DNA from: Flavobacterium sp.
GTDB lineage: Bacteria; Bacteroidota; Bacteroidia; Flavobacteriales; Flavobacteriaceae
DNA: 10,000 nt
Assembly: GCF_020217025.1 (NCBI RefSeq)
Contig: NZ_JAIWOF010000161.1
Coordinates: 1-10,000 of the forward strand
Direction: 5' to 3'
Part shown: piece by piece, positions 1-8,316 of the stretch
How the letters are laid out: every line of letters starts with the position of its first letter
Position numbering within the stretch: the stretch's first letter is position 1
Notes under the pieces: generated by a model
What the model saw: the letters and a program-made list of their open reading frames with translations, nothing else
Database searches by the model: none
What the model was told of the DNA's origin: nothing
Program-made: the position numbers and the translations under genes

Positions 1-272
1 CCGTAGCTAACGGATTAGCTAGTTGTATGTTCACCGTTATGGGAATCAAAGCACGTGATTTAGAAGTAGATTTTTCAGGTTCTACCGCAGAAGTAACCAA
101 AATTATGGGAACCGAGCCAAGAAGAATTACAGAAATTCACGTAACCTTCCATTTCTCCATTAATCCCGACGAAAAAACAAAAACAATTTTGGAAAGAACC
201 GCAATGACTTGCCCAGTTTCCTACAGTTTGCATCCAGATATTAAAAAGGAAATTGTTTTTAATTGGAAGTAA
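1..272 (+). CDS. OsmC/Ohr family protein, C-terminal part (5' end outside window)
   Basis: The frame is open from the left edge, with the first full codon at position 3, so the start lies outside the window. The visible part reads VANGLASCMFTVMG and later TCPVSYSLHPDI. These match the two cysteine motifs of the OsmC/Ohr family: the peroxidatic Cys in the ASCM helix (codon 24-26) and the second Cys in the TCPVS motif (codon 210-212). Family members with both cysteines reduce organic or fatty-acid hydroperoxides in the cytoplasm through a Cys-Cys redox cycle. About 90 residues of a usual 135-140 are visible. An internal ATG at 27 is not the start, because the conserved residues before it belong to the same helix. 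I cannot tell OsmC, Ohr and the YhfA-type subfamily apart from this part alone. Confidence 0.87.
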   Translation, partial: VANGLASCMFTVMGIKARDLEVDFSGSTAEVTKIMGTEPRRITEIHVTFHFSINPDEKTKTILERTAMTCPVSYSLHPDIKKEIVFNWK

Positions 273-293
273 ATAGATAAAAGAACAAAGATG

Positions 294-350
294 AAAGAGA
301 AAAGAAAGTAGACCATTTTAAAAAGTCTTTCATCTTTTCTCTTTTCTCTT
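294..350 (+). terminator. Purine/pyrimidine hairpin, possible terminator of the OsmC gene
   Basis: An A/G-only arm (294-304) pairs perfectly over 11 bp with a C/T-only arm (334-344). A symmetrical 5-nt internal loop follows, then a 4-bp upper stem (310-313 with 325-328) and an 11-nt apical loop. The pyrimidine arm runs on into a T-rich stretch to about 356. The stem is weak because it is mostly A-T, and 290-297 can also pair with 327-334 in another register. It may act as a terminator for the OsmC-family gene, or it may be a simple low-complexity intergenic element. I cannot separate these from sequence alone. Confidence 0.42.
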
Positions 351-369
351 TTTTCTATCCTCTCAAAAA

Positions 370-600
370 ATGACCAACCAAGAACTTCTCGTAAAACTCG
401 CACACACTAAAATGCCTTTTGGCAAATACGAAGGCTATTACTTAATCGACCTTCCGGAGTATTATGTGGTTTGGTATGCCAATAAAGGTTTCCCTAAAGG
501 ACAATTAGGCGAACAATTAAAATTAGTCCACGAACTCAAACTAAACGGCTTAGAAGAACTTGTTAGAAACATCCGCAGAAACTTTCCGAAACAAAAATAA
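370..600 (+). CDS. DUF3820 family small protein
   Basis: This 76-residue cytoplasmic protein has no signal peptide or membrane segment. It carries the family's typical pattern: an N-terminal helix, then MPFGKYEGYYLIDLPEYY (about residues 15-32) and VVWYANKGFPKGQLGEQL (about 33-50). Pfam holds this family as DUF3820, also labelled a putative quorum-sensing-regulated virulence factor, but no biochemical activity is established and I assign none. The length is normal for the family, so the gene looks intact. The ATG at 370 leaves the conserved core about 15 residues in and is the only sensible start. No Shine-Dalgarno or clear TAnnTTTG promoter lies upstream; the start is about 14 bases after the T-rich tail of the hairpin. 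The pyrG promoter begins within 50 bases of its stop, so it is probably not in the pyrG operon. Confidence 0.82.
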   Translation: MTNQELLVKLAHTKMPFGKYEGYYLIDLPEYYVVWYANKGFPKGQLGEQLKLVHELKLNGLEELVRNIRRNFPKQK

Positions 601-630
601 ATTGTTTACAATATTAATTACAAAATTGAT

Positions 631-2343
<1,713 letters not shown>

Positions 2344-2345
2344 AC

Positions 2346-2365
2346 TGTTCCCTTAAAAGGGAACA
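2346..2365 (+). other. Short hairpin between pyrG and yidC, without a T-tract
   Basis: TGTTCCC (2346-2352) pairs with GGGAACA (2359-2365) across a TTAAAA loop, starting two bases after the pyrG stop. No run of T follows, so it does not look like an efficient intrinsic terminator and probably allows read-through into yidC. It could protect the pyrG 3' end or set the ratio of the two messages. The 7-mer GAACACT is repeated in tandem at 2361-2367 and 2368-2374, overlapping the right arm. Confidence 0.55.
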
Positions 2366-2383
2366 CTGAACACTAATAATTAG

Positions 2384-4270
2384 ATGGAAGAAAAAAAATT
2401 AGACCTTAATTCGATTATCGGATTTGTATTGATTTCTGGAATTTTAATTTGGATGCTATGGTCAAATGCTCCAACACCAGAAGAATTAAAGGAAAAAGAG
2501 AAAAAAGAGCAAGTTGAAAAACAAGCCAAAGAAGTTAAAACCGTAACTTCAACTGTTGCCGCAACTCCAGTAGCAGATTCTACTAAAAATGCTGCAGCAC
2601 AAGCGCAATTAGGTTCGTTTGGATATTCTGCAACACTTCCATCAGCTACTGATGCTGTTACCGAAATTAAAAATGAAGTTTTATCGCTTAAAATTTCTAA
2701 TAAAGGTGGATATATCGTTGATGCAACTGTATTAGGTTTTGATCAATTTGAGAAAAATTCTAAAAAAGCAGTTCAACTTATTAAAGACAACAATGCTTCT
2801 TTAAACATTGCTTTAAATACAACTGATAACAGAACATTGAATACTAAAGACATGTATTTTGAACCTAAGTTAACCACTGAAGGTAAAAATCAAGTCTTAA
2901 CGTTACAATTAAAAGCAGGTCCAGATCAGTTTTTAGAATATCGTTATGTGTTAAAGCCTAACGAATATATGTTAGACTTTGCAATTCGTTCTCAAGGATT
3001 AGAAAAGGTAGTAAATACTTCTAAACCATTAGATTTAGAATGGCAATTAAAATCATATAGAAACGAGAAAAGTGTTACGTATGAAAATAGATATACGGAG
3101 TTAGTTTTTGAATATGAAGATGGAAAAGATGATTATTTAAATGCGGCAAGAGATTCTGAAGACGAAGCGAAAGACGTTTCTTATATTGCTTTCAAACAAC
3201 ATTTATTTACTTCAATTCTATTAACCGACACTAAGTTTAAAACGGCTAAATTTAAGTCAGATAATTTAGTAGATGATGCAAAAGTAGATACTGTATTTAC
3301 AAAAAATTTCACGGCTCAAGTTCCATTAGAATTTAAAAATGGCGCTTTAAACTATAATATGAATTGGTATTATGGTCCTTCGAAATACGAAATATTAGAT
3401 AATTACAACAGAAATTTAGACGAAATCATGCCATTAGGTTGGGGAATTTTCGGATGGATTAACCGTTACATTTTTATTCCGGTTTTCGGATTTATTTCAG
3501 CTTTAGGTATTGGTTACGGAGTTACAATCATTTTGTTCACAATTTTAGTTCGTATTGTAATGTCGCCTGTAACGTATAAATCATATTTGTCTCAAGCAAA
3601 AATGAAAGTGTTACGTCCTGAAATTGCAGAATTGAATGAAAAATTCAAGGACAATCCAATGAAGAAACAACAAGAAACGATGAAGTTGTATTCTAAAGCA
3701 GGTGTAAATCCTATGGCAGGATGTTTACCAGCCTTGATGCAAATGCCAATTTTCTATGCGTTGTTTCAATTGTTTCCTTCGTTATTTGATTTAAGACAAA
3801 AATCATTTTTATGGGCAGACGATTTGTCTTCTTATGATAGTATTTTACAATTACCATTCACTATTCCTTTTTATGGTAATCACGTGAGTTTATTCCCAAT
3901 CTTAGCTTCTATTGCTATTTTCTTCTATATGAAAATGACAACTGGAGATCAAGCTATGAGTGCACCACCTCAAGAAGGTATGCCAGATATGGGAAAAATC
4001 ATGAAAATCATGATTTATTTATCACCAATAATGATGTTGTTTTTCTTTAATTCAAACGGATCTGGATTGAGTTTGTATTACTTTATCTCTAACTTAATTA
4101 CTATCGGAATTATGTTAGTTATTAAAAACTATATCGTGAAAGAAGATAAAATTCACGCTCAAATTCAAGAGAATAAAACGAAAGAGAAAAAGGAAAGTAA
4201 ATTCCAGAAGAAAATGCGTGAAATGATGGAGCAAGCAGAAGCTCAAAAAGCCGCACAAAAGAAAAAATAA
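2384..4270 (+). CDS. yidC: Membrane protein insertase YidC
   Basis: YidC inserts and folds inner-membrane proteins, alone or with the Sec translocon. The 628-residue protein has the Gram-negative layout: an N-terminal membrane anchor (about 10-27), a lysine/glutamate-rich linker (about 33-55), a large periplasmic domain (to about 340), then the conserved insertase core. Core membrane segments lie near 371-395, 449-468, 502-517, 539-555 and 562-580. Arg390 in ILVRIVMSPVTYKS matches the buried arginine of the hydrophilic groove. NPMAGCLPALMQMPIFYALF (442-461) is the family hallmark. A cytoplasmic hairpin (about 400-440) precedes it, and a basic, helical tail (about 581-628, ending in KKK) could contact ribosomes. 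Periplasmic-domain sequence is divergent, as is usual in Bacteroidota. There is no Shine-Dalgarno before the ATG. A strong terminator follows 15 bases after the stop, ending the pyrG-yidC unit. Confidence 0.97.
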   Translation: MEEKKLDLNSIIGFVLISGILIWMLWSNAPTPEELKEKEKKEQVEKQAKEVKTVTSTVAATPVADSTKNAAAQAQLGSFGYSATLPSATDAVTEIKNEVLSLKISNKGGYIVDATVLGFDQFEKNSKKAVQLIKDNNASLNIALNTTDNRTLNTKDMYFEPKLTTEGKNQVLTLQLKAGPDQFLEYRYVLKPNEYMLDFAIRSQGLEKVVNTSKPLDLEWQLKSYRNEKSVTYENRYTELVFEYEDGKDDYLNAARDSEDEAKDVSYIAFKQHLFTSILLTDTKFKTAKFKSDNLVDDAKVDTVFTKNFTAQVPLEFKNGALNYNMNWYYGPSKYEILDNYNRNLDEIMPLGWGIFGWINRYIFIPVFGFISALGIGYGVTIILFTILVRIVMSPVTYKSYLSQAKMKVLRPEIAELNEKFKDNPMKKQQETMKLYSKAGVNPMAGCLPALMQMPIFYALFQLFPSLFDLRQKSFLWADDLSSYDSILQLPFTIPFYGNHVSLFPILASIAIFFYMKMTTGDQAMSAPPQEGMPDMGKIMKIMIYLSPIMMLFFFNSNGSGLSLYYFISNLITIGIMLVIKNYIVKEDKIHAQIQENKTKEKKESKFQKKMREMMEQAEAQKAAQKKK

Positions 4271-4284
4271 TTTTATCTTAATAC

Positions 4285-4318
4285 AAACCCTGTCTTCAAT
4301 CGACAGGGTTTCTTTTTA
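4285..4318 (+). terminator. Intrinsic terminator after yidC
   Basis: A perfect 10-bp stem, AAACCCTGTC (4285-4294) with GACAGGGTTT (4302-4311), closes a 7-nt loop and is followed by CTTTTTAT. This is a classic intrinsic terminator and ends the pyrG-yidC transcript. Confidence 0.93.
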
Positions 4319-4328
4319 TAATTTAATA

Positions 4329-5129
4329 ATGAAAATAGCTATTATAGGATTTGGTAATATGGGACAAACCTATGCCAACAGTTTTATGAGTTCGGGCTTT
4401 GTAGGAGCTTCAGATATTTTAGTTTTGAACAAAACAAAAATTGAAGAAAAGAATAGTTTTGGAATTGATTCAACAAATTTTTATATAGAACCAAATCCCC
4501 AAATCTTTGAATCAGATATTTTAATTTTAGCTGTAAAACCTCAAGATTTTAAACAATTAGCTTCTGAAATAAACCCATTTTTAAATCCAGAACATGTAGT
4601 ATTATCTGTCATGGCTGGAATTTCAATTGAAATGATGCAAAAGGAATTAGGAGTTAGTAAAATTGTACGCTCAATGCCAAATATTCCAACACAAATAGGT
4701 GAGGGGATGACTGTTTTTTGTGCCTCAAATACTGTGGATAGAAAAGAACTTTTCATCGTTCAGAATTTAATCAATACTACTGGAAAATCGATTTACATAG
4801 AGAAAGAAGAAATGTTAAACGCTGCTACAGCCGTATCAGGTAGTGGACCTGCTTATGTGTTTTATTTCATGCAAGCTATGATTGAATCGGCTGTTAAATT
4901 AGGTTTTTCAGCTTCTGAGGCTGAGTTTTTAGTAAGTCAAACTTTCTCAGGTTCTGTACAATTGCAAAACAGAAGTAAATTATCAAACGAAGCTTGGATT
5001 CAACGCGTTGCTTCAAAGGGTGGAACTACAGAAGCTGCTTTATCTGTTTTTAATCAAAAAGAACTTCAAGAAATTGTAATAGAAGGAATAGAAGCCGCAA
5101 ATACAAGAGCCATAGAATTAGGATCATAA
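4329..5129 (+). CDS. proC: Pyrroline-5-carboxylate reductase
   Basis: ProC reduces 1-pyrroline-5-carboxylate to L-proline with NAD(P)H, the last step of proline synthesis, in the cytoplasm. The 266-residue protein has the normal length. The N-terminal Rossmann fold shows GFGNMG (7-12) and AVKPQ (68-72), then SVMAGIS (93-99) and RSMPNIPTQIGEGMT (114-128). The C-terminal helical dimer domain has AVSGSGPAYVFYFMQAM (168-184) and the P5CR signature around VASKGGTTEAALSVF (227-241). All expected motifs are present and the gene looks intact. The ATG at 4329 puts the Rossmann strand at residue 2, as usual. The gene starts only about 12 bases after the T-tract of the yidC terminator, with no recognisable TAnnTTTG element in that gap. 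Its promoter is therefore unclear: leakage through the terminator, a promoter inside yidC, or an atypical near-leaderless start are all possible. Confidence 0.97.
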   Translation: MKIAIIGFGNMGQTYANSFMSSGFVGASDILVLNKTKIEEKNSFGIDSTNFYIEPNPQIFESDILILAVKPQDFKQLASEINPFLNPEHVVLSVMAGISIEMMQKELGVSKIVRSMPNIPTQIGEGMTVFCASNTVDRKELFIVQNLINTTGKSIYIEKEEMLNAATAVSGSGPAYVFYFMQAMIESAVKLGFSASEAEFLVSQTFSGSVQLQNRSKLSNEAWIQRVASKGGTTEAALSVFNQKELQEIVIEGIEAANTRAIELGS

Positions 5130-5159
5130 AAAAACGCTTTCCAAAGGAAAGCGTTTTTT
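5129..5159. terminator. Bidirectional terminator between convergent proC and the fasciclin gene
   Basis: A perfect 14-bp stem (5129-5142 with 5146-5159) closes an AAA loop, with core CGCTTTCC/GGAAAGCG. An A-run on the left (5128-5134) and a T-run on the right (5154-5159) make it a working intrinsic terminator on either strand. It begins at the last base of the proC stop codon and lies 31 bases beyond the stop of the minus-strand fasciclin gene, so it can end both transcripts. Confidence 0.94.
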
Positions 5160-5189
5160 GTTCATAGCAATTTTATTAATAGAAACGAA

Positions 5190-6119
5190 TTAATCTAAGT
5201 TTGGAAGTAATACTTGATTTACAGCATGTATTACACCATTTGAAGCTTGCACATCGGTAGCAACAATATTTGTAGCTCTACTTTGCTCATCTGTAATTAC
5301 TGTTCCAGAAATTGTAAAAGTTCCTGTTTCAAAAGTAGTTATTGGACCTGATGGAATCGCATTAGATAAAACGTTCGCACCAGGAACAACATGATAGGTT
5401 AATACAGCTGTTTTTTGTGTAGAATTCAATCCACCATATAAATTTAATGTTGCAGTATCAAATGCACTATTTAATGGAGCAAAAACGGTAAAAGGAGAAC
5501 TAGCAGTTCCGTTAAGAGTTCCAACTAACTCTTGTTCTGTTAGTAATGTAGCTAACGTGCTGAAATTTGGATTAGCAGTTGCATGTGTAACAATTGTTGG
5601 TAAACCAATAACTGCATCAACAACATGGATTACTCCATTATCGGCAGTAATGTCAGCTGTTGTTACACTTGAAACTCCATTAAGTCTAACACCTGATTCT
5701 GTGTTGATAAACATACTTAATGTGTTTGTAGAAGAAGCACTACCTGTTGCTAAAGTTTTAACGTAACCTGTAGTTAATCCTGAAGATAAATTGGTTCCGC
5801 TAACCACATGATTTAATAAAACTTGTGTTAGAGTTGGTAATGGAACATCATCTAAAGATTCAAAGCCATTGGCATCTAAAAAATCAATGAAAGCGTCATT
5901 TGTTGGGGCAAAAACGGTGTAAGAACCTTCTTGGTCAAGTGTTTCCGCTAAATCAGCTCGAGTTAGTGCATCGACAAGAATTGAAAAGTTAGGGTTTTCT
6001 GATGCGATATCAGTAATCGAATTGTTCTGTGTTGGACTATCATCATCAGAACATGAAAACATTAACGTAGAACTTACTACTAGTAACGTTAATTTGATTA
6101 ATTTTGCATAGTTTTTCAT
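5190..6119 (-). CDS. Lipoprotein with two fasciclin (FAS1) domains, probably surface-exposed
   Basis: This 309-residue protein begins with a lipoprotein signal peptide: basic start, hydrophobic stretch 7-21, lipobox LMFS-C with Cys23 as the lipidated residue. The mature start is Cys-Ser-Asp-Asp-Asp, close to the lipoprotein export signal known in Bacteroidota, so the outer surface of the outer membrane is the likely location. Two FAS1 domains follow (about 36-173 and 177-308). Each has the H1 box (TVFAPTNDAF 68-77; TVFAPLNSAF 211-220), a central NHVV or YHVV, and the H2 box (NGVIHVVDAV 161-170; NGVIHAVNQV 294-303). FAS1 domains mediate adhesion or binding to sugars and matrix in other systems; the ligand here is unknown. 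The gene is monocistronic, convergent with proC, and its start is preceded by an A-rich leader without Shine-Dalgarno. Confidence 0.92.
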   Translation of the reverse strand: MKNYAKLIKLTLLVVSSTLMFSCSDDDSPTQNNSITDIASENPNFSILVDALTRADLAETLDQEGSYTVFAPTNDAFIDFLDANGFESLDDVPLPTLTQVLLNHVVSGTNLSSGLTTGYVKTLATGSASSTNTLSMFINTESGVRLNGVSSVTTADITADNGVIHVVDAVIGLPTIVTHATANPNFSTLATLLTEQELVGTLNGTASSPFTVFAPLNSAFDTATLNLYGGLNSTQKTAVLTYHVVPGANVLSNAIPSGPITTFETGTFTISGTVITDEQSRATNIVATDVQASNGVIHAVNQVLLPNLD

Positions 6120-6123
6120 AGTG

Positions 6124-6227
6124 TTTATTTTTTTTGTTTAACCAAAATTATAAAAGATGAAACAAATAAAAAACTATTTTGCTGCGTTATATAGCAGATT
6201 TAACTCACATTTATTTTTTGTTTAATC
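6124..6227. repeat. Near-duplicate T-rich motif in the 185-bp divergent intergenic region
   Basis: TTTA-T8-GTTTAACC (6124-6143) and TTTA-T6-GTTTAATC (6210-6227) are near copies about 86 bases apart in the same orientation. The first covers the leader of the minus-strand fasciclin gene. Between them, CTGC (6182-6185) and GCAG (6194-6197) form a weak dyad. The remainder of 6120-6304 is AT-rich; I see no other gene or RNA in it, and no convincing plus-strand promoter for the gene at 6305. Confidence 0.4.
6143..6150 (-). promoter_or_regulatory. Possible -7 element for the fasciclin lipoprotein gene
   Basis: On the minus strand this reads TAATTTTG, an exact TAnnTTTG match, 23 bases before the ATG. 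That would give a leader of roughly 15 bases. No good TTG lies at the usual distance upstream, so this is a tentative call. Confidence 0.4.
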
Positions 6228-6304
6228 AGTATTTGGTCTAATATTTGATTTTTCAATGGTTACATTGTGATTAATAATTAATAAATTAAACAATAGTCAA
6301 AAAA

Positions 6305-7069
6305 ATGAAGCAATTATTTCTTGCGTTTTTACTTTTAGGAGCTTTTATTACAAATGCTCAAGATAAAATTAACCAATTAGACGATAAAGGGAACCGTCAT
6401 GGTTTATGGAGAGGAACTCACAAAGAGTCTAATCGTGTTCGATATGAAGGTACTTTCGATCATGGAAAAGAAACGGGTATATTTAAGTATTTTGATGATA
6501 CAAAAGCAGGAACTGTTATTGCTACTAGAGATTTTTCTAAAGGTGATGGTTCGTGTTATGCGGTTTTTTATGATCAGAAAGGAAATAAAGTAAGTGAAGG
6601 GAAATTGGTAAACAAACTTCCTGAAGGAGAATGGAAATACTATCATTTCGAATCTAAACAATTAATGTCACAAGAATATTATAAAGATGGTAAACTTGAT
6701 GGTGTTCGAAAAGTATTTTATAAAGACGGAACTATTGCTGAAGAAACCAATTATAAATTAGGTACTAAAGTTGGAGCTTCTAAAACATATTCAGAAAAAG
6801 GACAATTAATAGATTCTCATATCTATAAAAATGGTCAATATGATGGAGTTGCTTCTTACTATGATGGATTGGGCAATAAAATGTATGAAGGGAACTATGT
6901 TAATGGAAAACGTGTGGGAACTTGGAAGTTTTTTGAAAAAAACAAAGTAATTAAACAAGTTAAAGCCGCGAAATTTAGTCAAGAATTGATTAAATATGAG
7001 CAAAGAAATGCTAAAGAAGCATCCAAAACATTGGAACAGTTAAAAGAAGAAAAAGGAGGGCAAGAATAA
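6305..7069 (+). CDS. Secreted MORN/YwqK-type repeat protein
   Basis: The 254-residue protein has a Sec signal peptide (1 to about 18, ending ITNA-Q). It is then built almost wholly from repeats of about 24-25 residues. The G-aromatic turn recurs near residues 33 (GLWRG), 58 (GIFKYF), 82, 108 (GEWKYY), 133 (GVRKVF), 157 (GASKTY), 181 (GVASYY) and 205 (GTWKFF), alternating with Y-x-DGK or Y-x-NGK turns. This is the MORN-variant (YwqK-like) pattern, a chain of beta hairpins. The tail after about 220 is charged and helical. Databases often label such proteins as YwqK-family antitoxins; I see no toxin partner and do not support that role. It should be periplasmic or exported; its function is unknown. 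The stop codon is directly followed by the mnmA ATG (TAAATG), so the two are co-transcribed. The final codons also form a Shine-Dalgarno-like site for mnmA. Confidence 0.85.
   Translation: MKQLFLAFLLLGAFITNAQDKINQLDDKGNRHGLWRGTHKESNRVRYEGTFDHGKETGIFKYFDDTKAGTVIATRDFSKGDGSCYAVFYDQKGNKVSEGKLVNKLPEGEWKYYHFESKQLMSQEYYKDGKLDGVRKVFYKDGTIAEETNYKLGTKVGASKTYSEKGQLIDSHIYKNGQYDGVASYYDGLGNKMYEGNYVNGKRVGTWKFFEKNKVIKQVKAAKFSQELIKYEQRNAKEASKTLEQLKEEKGGQE
7053..7059 (+). promoter_or_regulatory. Perfect Shine-Dalgarno-like site before mnmA
   Basis: AAGGAGG ends 10 bases before the mnmA ATG, inside the last codons of the upstream gene (Lys-Gly-Gly). It is complementary to the usual 16S rRNA 3' end. None of the other starts in this window has such a site. 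It may help re-initiation at the TAAATG junction, or it may be a chance result of the coding sequence. Confidence 0.5.
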
Positions 7070-8257
7070 ATGAAAAGAGTAGTAGTAGGACTTTCGGGAG
7101 GAGTAGACTCGAGTGTTGCCGCTTATTTATTAAAAGAGCAAAGATACGAAGTTATTGGGCTATTCATGAAGAATTGGCATGATGATTCCGTAACGATTTC
7201 AAATGAATGTCCGTGGTTAGAAGATAGTAATGATGCGCTTTTAGTTGCTGAAAAATTAGGAATTCCTTTTCAAACGGTAGATTTATCAGAACAATACAAA
7301 GAGAAAATCGTTGATTATATGTTCAACGAATACGAAAAAGGAAGAACTCCAAATCCTGACGTATTGTGTAACCGTGAAATCAAGTTTGATGTTTTTATGA
7401 AAATTGCGATGTCATTAGGTGCTGATTATGTGGCAACCGGACATTATTGCAGAAAAGGAAACATCGAAAAAGACGGAAAAGAAGTTTTTCAATTGTTAGC
7501 AGGAAAAGATGGTAATAAAGATCAATCGTATTTTTTATGTCAACTATCACAAGAACAACTTTCGAAAGCGTTATTTCCAATTGGTGAATTAACCAAACCT
7601 GAAGTTCGTGAAATTGCATCAAAATTAGATTTAATTACAGCCGAAAAGAAAGATTCGCAAGGACTTTGTTTTATCGGAAAAGTACGCTTACCTGAATTTT
7701 TACAACAAAAATTACAACCAAAAGAAGGTGTAATTATCGAAATTCCAGCGGAAGCAGAAATATATCATCAAGAAAAACCTCAATTCAATTCGGAAGAAGA
7801 AGCTTTTGCTTTTGAATCGAGAAGAATTGATTATCTAAAAGTTCCAGGAAAAGTAATGGGTAAACATCAAGGCGCTCATTATTTTACTAAAGGACAACGC
7901 AAAGGTTTAAATGTTGGAGGAACAAAAGACCCTTTATTCATTATTGAAACTGATGTAGAAAAGAATATCGTATATACTGGACAAGGCAATCAACATCCTG
8001 GATTATTCAAAAAAGCATTGTTTATTGCAAACGATGAAATTCACTGGATAAGAGAAGATTTAGCTTTGAAAGAGGGTGAAAAAATGGAAGTAATGGCTAG
8101 AATTCGTTACCGTCAGCCTTTACAAAAAGCAACTTTACATCAATTCAAAGATGGCATGTATGTAGTGTTTGAAAATCCGCAATCCGCTATGACAGAAGGG
8201 CAATTTGTGGCTTGGCATCACGACGATGAAGTTTTAGGAAGCGGTGTTATTGCATAA
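7070..8257 (+). CDS. mnmA: tRNA-uridine 2-sulfurtransferase MnmA
   Basis: MnmA thiolates the wobble uridine 34 of tRNAs for Lys, Glu and Gln, using ATP to adenylate C2 and a persulfide to donate sulfur. The 395-residue protein has the PP-loop SGGVDSS (9-15), the tRNA-binding [11 protein letters not shown] region (146-156), and both catalytic cysteines: Cys100 in [13 protein letters not shown] and Cys200 in SQGLCFIG. The C-terminal part has [14 protein letters not shown] and a beta-barrel ending in [18 protein letters not shown]. Compared from memory with the E. coli enzyme (about 368 residues), there is an acidic, Glu-rich insertion at about residues 223-258, before the KHQGAHYF motif; I believe it is shared by other Bacteroidota. 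The ATG at 7070 abuts the stop of the MORN-repeat gene, with a Shine-Dalgarno-like site 10 bases before it. It is the natural start, since the PP-loop strand begins at residue 3. Confidence 0.97.
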   Translation: MKRVVVGLSGGVDSSVAAYLLKEQRYEVIGLFMKNWHDDSVTISNECPWLEDSNDALLVAEKLGIPFQTVDLSEQYKEKIVDYMFNEYEKGRTPNPDVLCNREIKFDVFMKIAMSLGADYVATGHYCRKGNIEKDGKEVFQLLAGKDGNKDQSYFLCQLSQEQLSKALFPIGELTKPEVREIASKLDLITAEKKDSQGLCFIGKVRLPEFLQQKLQPKEGVIIEIPAEAEIYHQEKPQFNSEEEAFAFESRRIDYLKVPGKVMGKHQGAHYFTKGQRKGLNVGGTKDPLFIIETDVEKNIVYTGQGNQHPGLFKKALFIANDEIHWIREDLALKEGEKMEVMARIRYRQPLQKATLHQFKDGMYVVFENPQSAMTEGQFVAWHHDDEVLGSGVIA

Positions 8258-8263
8258 AAACAA

Positions 8264-8296
8264 TTGTAGTTTCTTCAATAAAAATGAGTAAATTTG
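8264..8296 (+). promoter_or_regulatory. Bacteroidota-type promoter for the S8 protease gene
   Basis: TTG (8264-8266) and TAAATTTG (8289-8296) match the -33 and -7 consensus with a 22-base spacer, slightly long but within reported limits. Transcription would start near 8302-8305, about 13 bases before the ATG at 8317. An in-frame ATG at 8284 lies between the two elements, upstream of the predicted transcript start, so it cannot serve as a start on this message. Confidence 0.68.
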
Positions 8297-8316
8297 ATTT
8301 AATAAACCCAAATTTT

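Noticed and set aside
601..612. ATTGT-TT-ACAAT dyad just after the DUF3820 stop as a terminator
   Set aside because: Only 5 A-T-rich base pairs, a 2-nt loop and no T-tract; too weak to call.
5557..5766. Plus-strand open frame inside the fasciclin gene, and similar antisense frames in pyrG, mnmA and the protease gene
   Set aside because: They lie wholly inside well-supported genes in other frames and show no domain, promoter or family motif of their own.
6241..6268. TATTTG and TACATTGT strings as a promoter for the MORN-repeat gene
   Set aside because: None matches TAnnTTTG exactly with a TTG at an acceptable distance, so no promoter is called.
6305..7069. Toxin-antitoxin role suggested by the common YwqK antitoxin label
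   Set aside because: The protein has a signal peptide and sits with mnmA, and no toxin-like gene is adjacent. The label comes from repeat similarity only.
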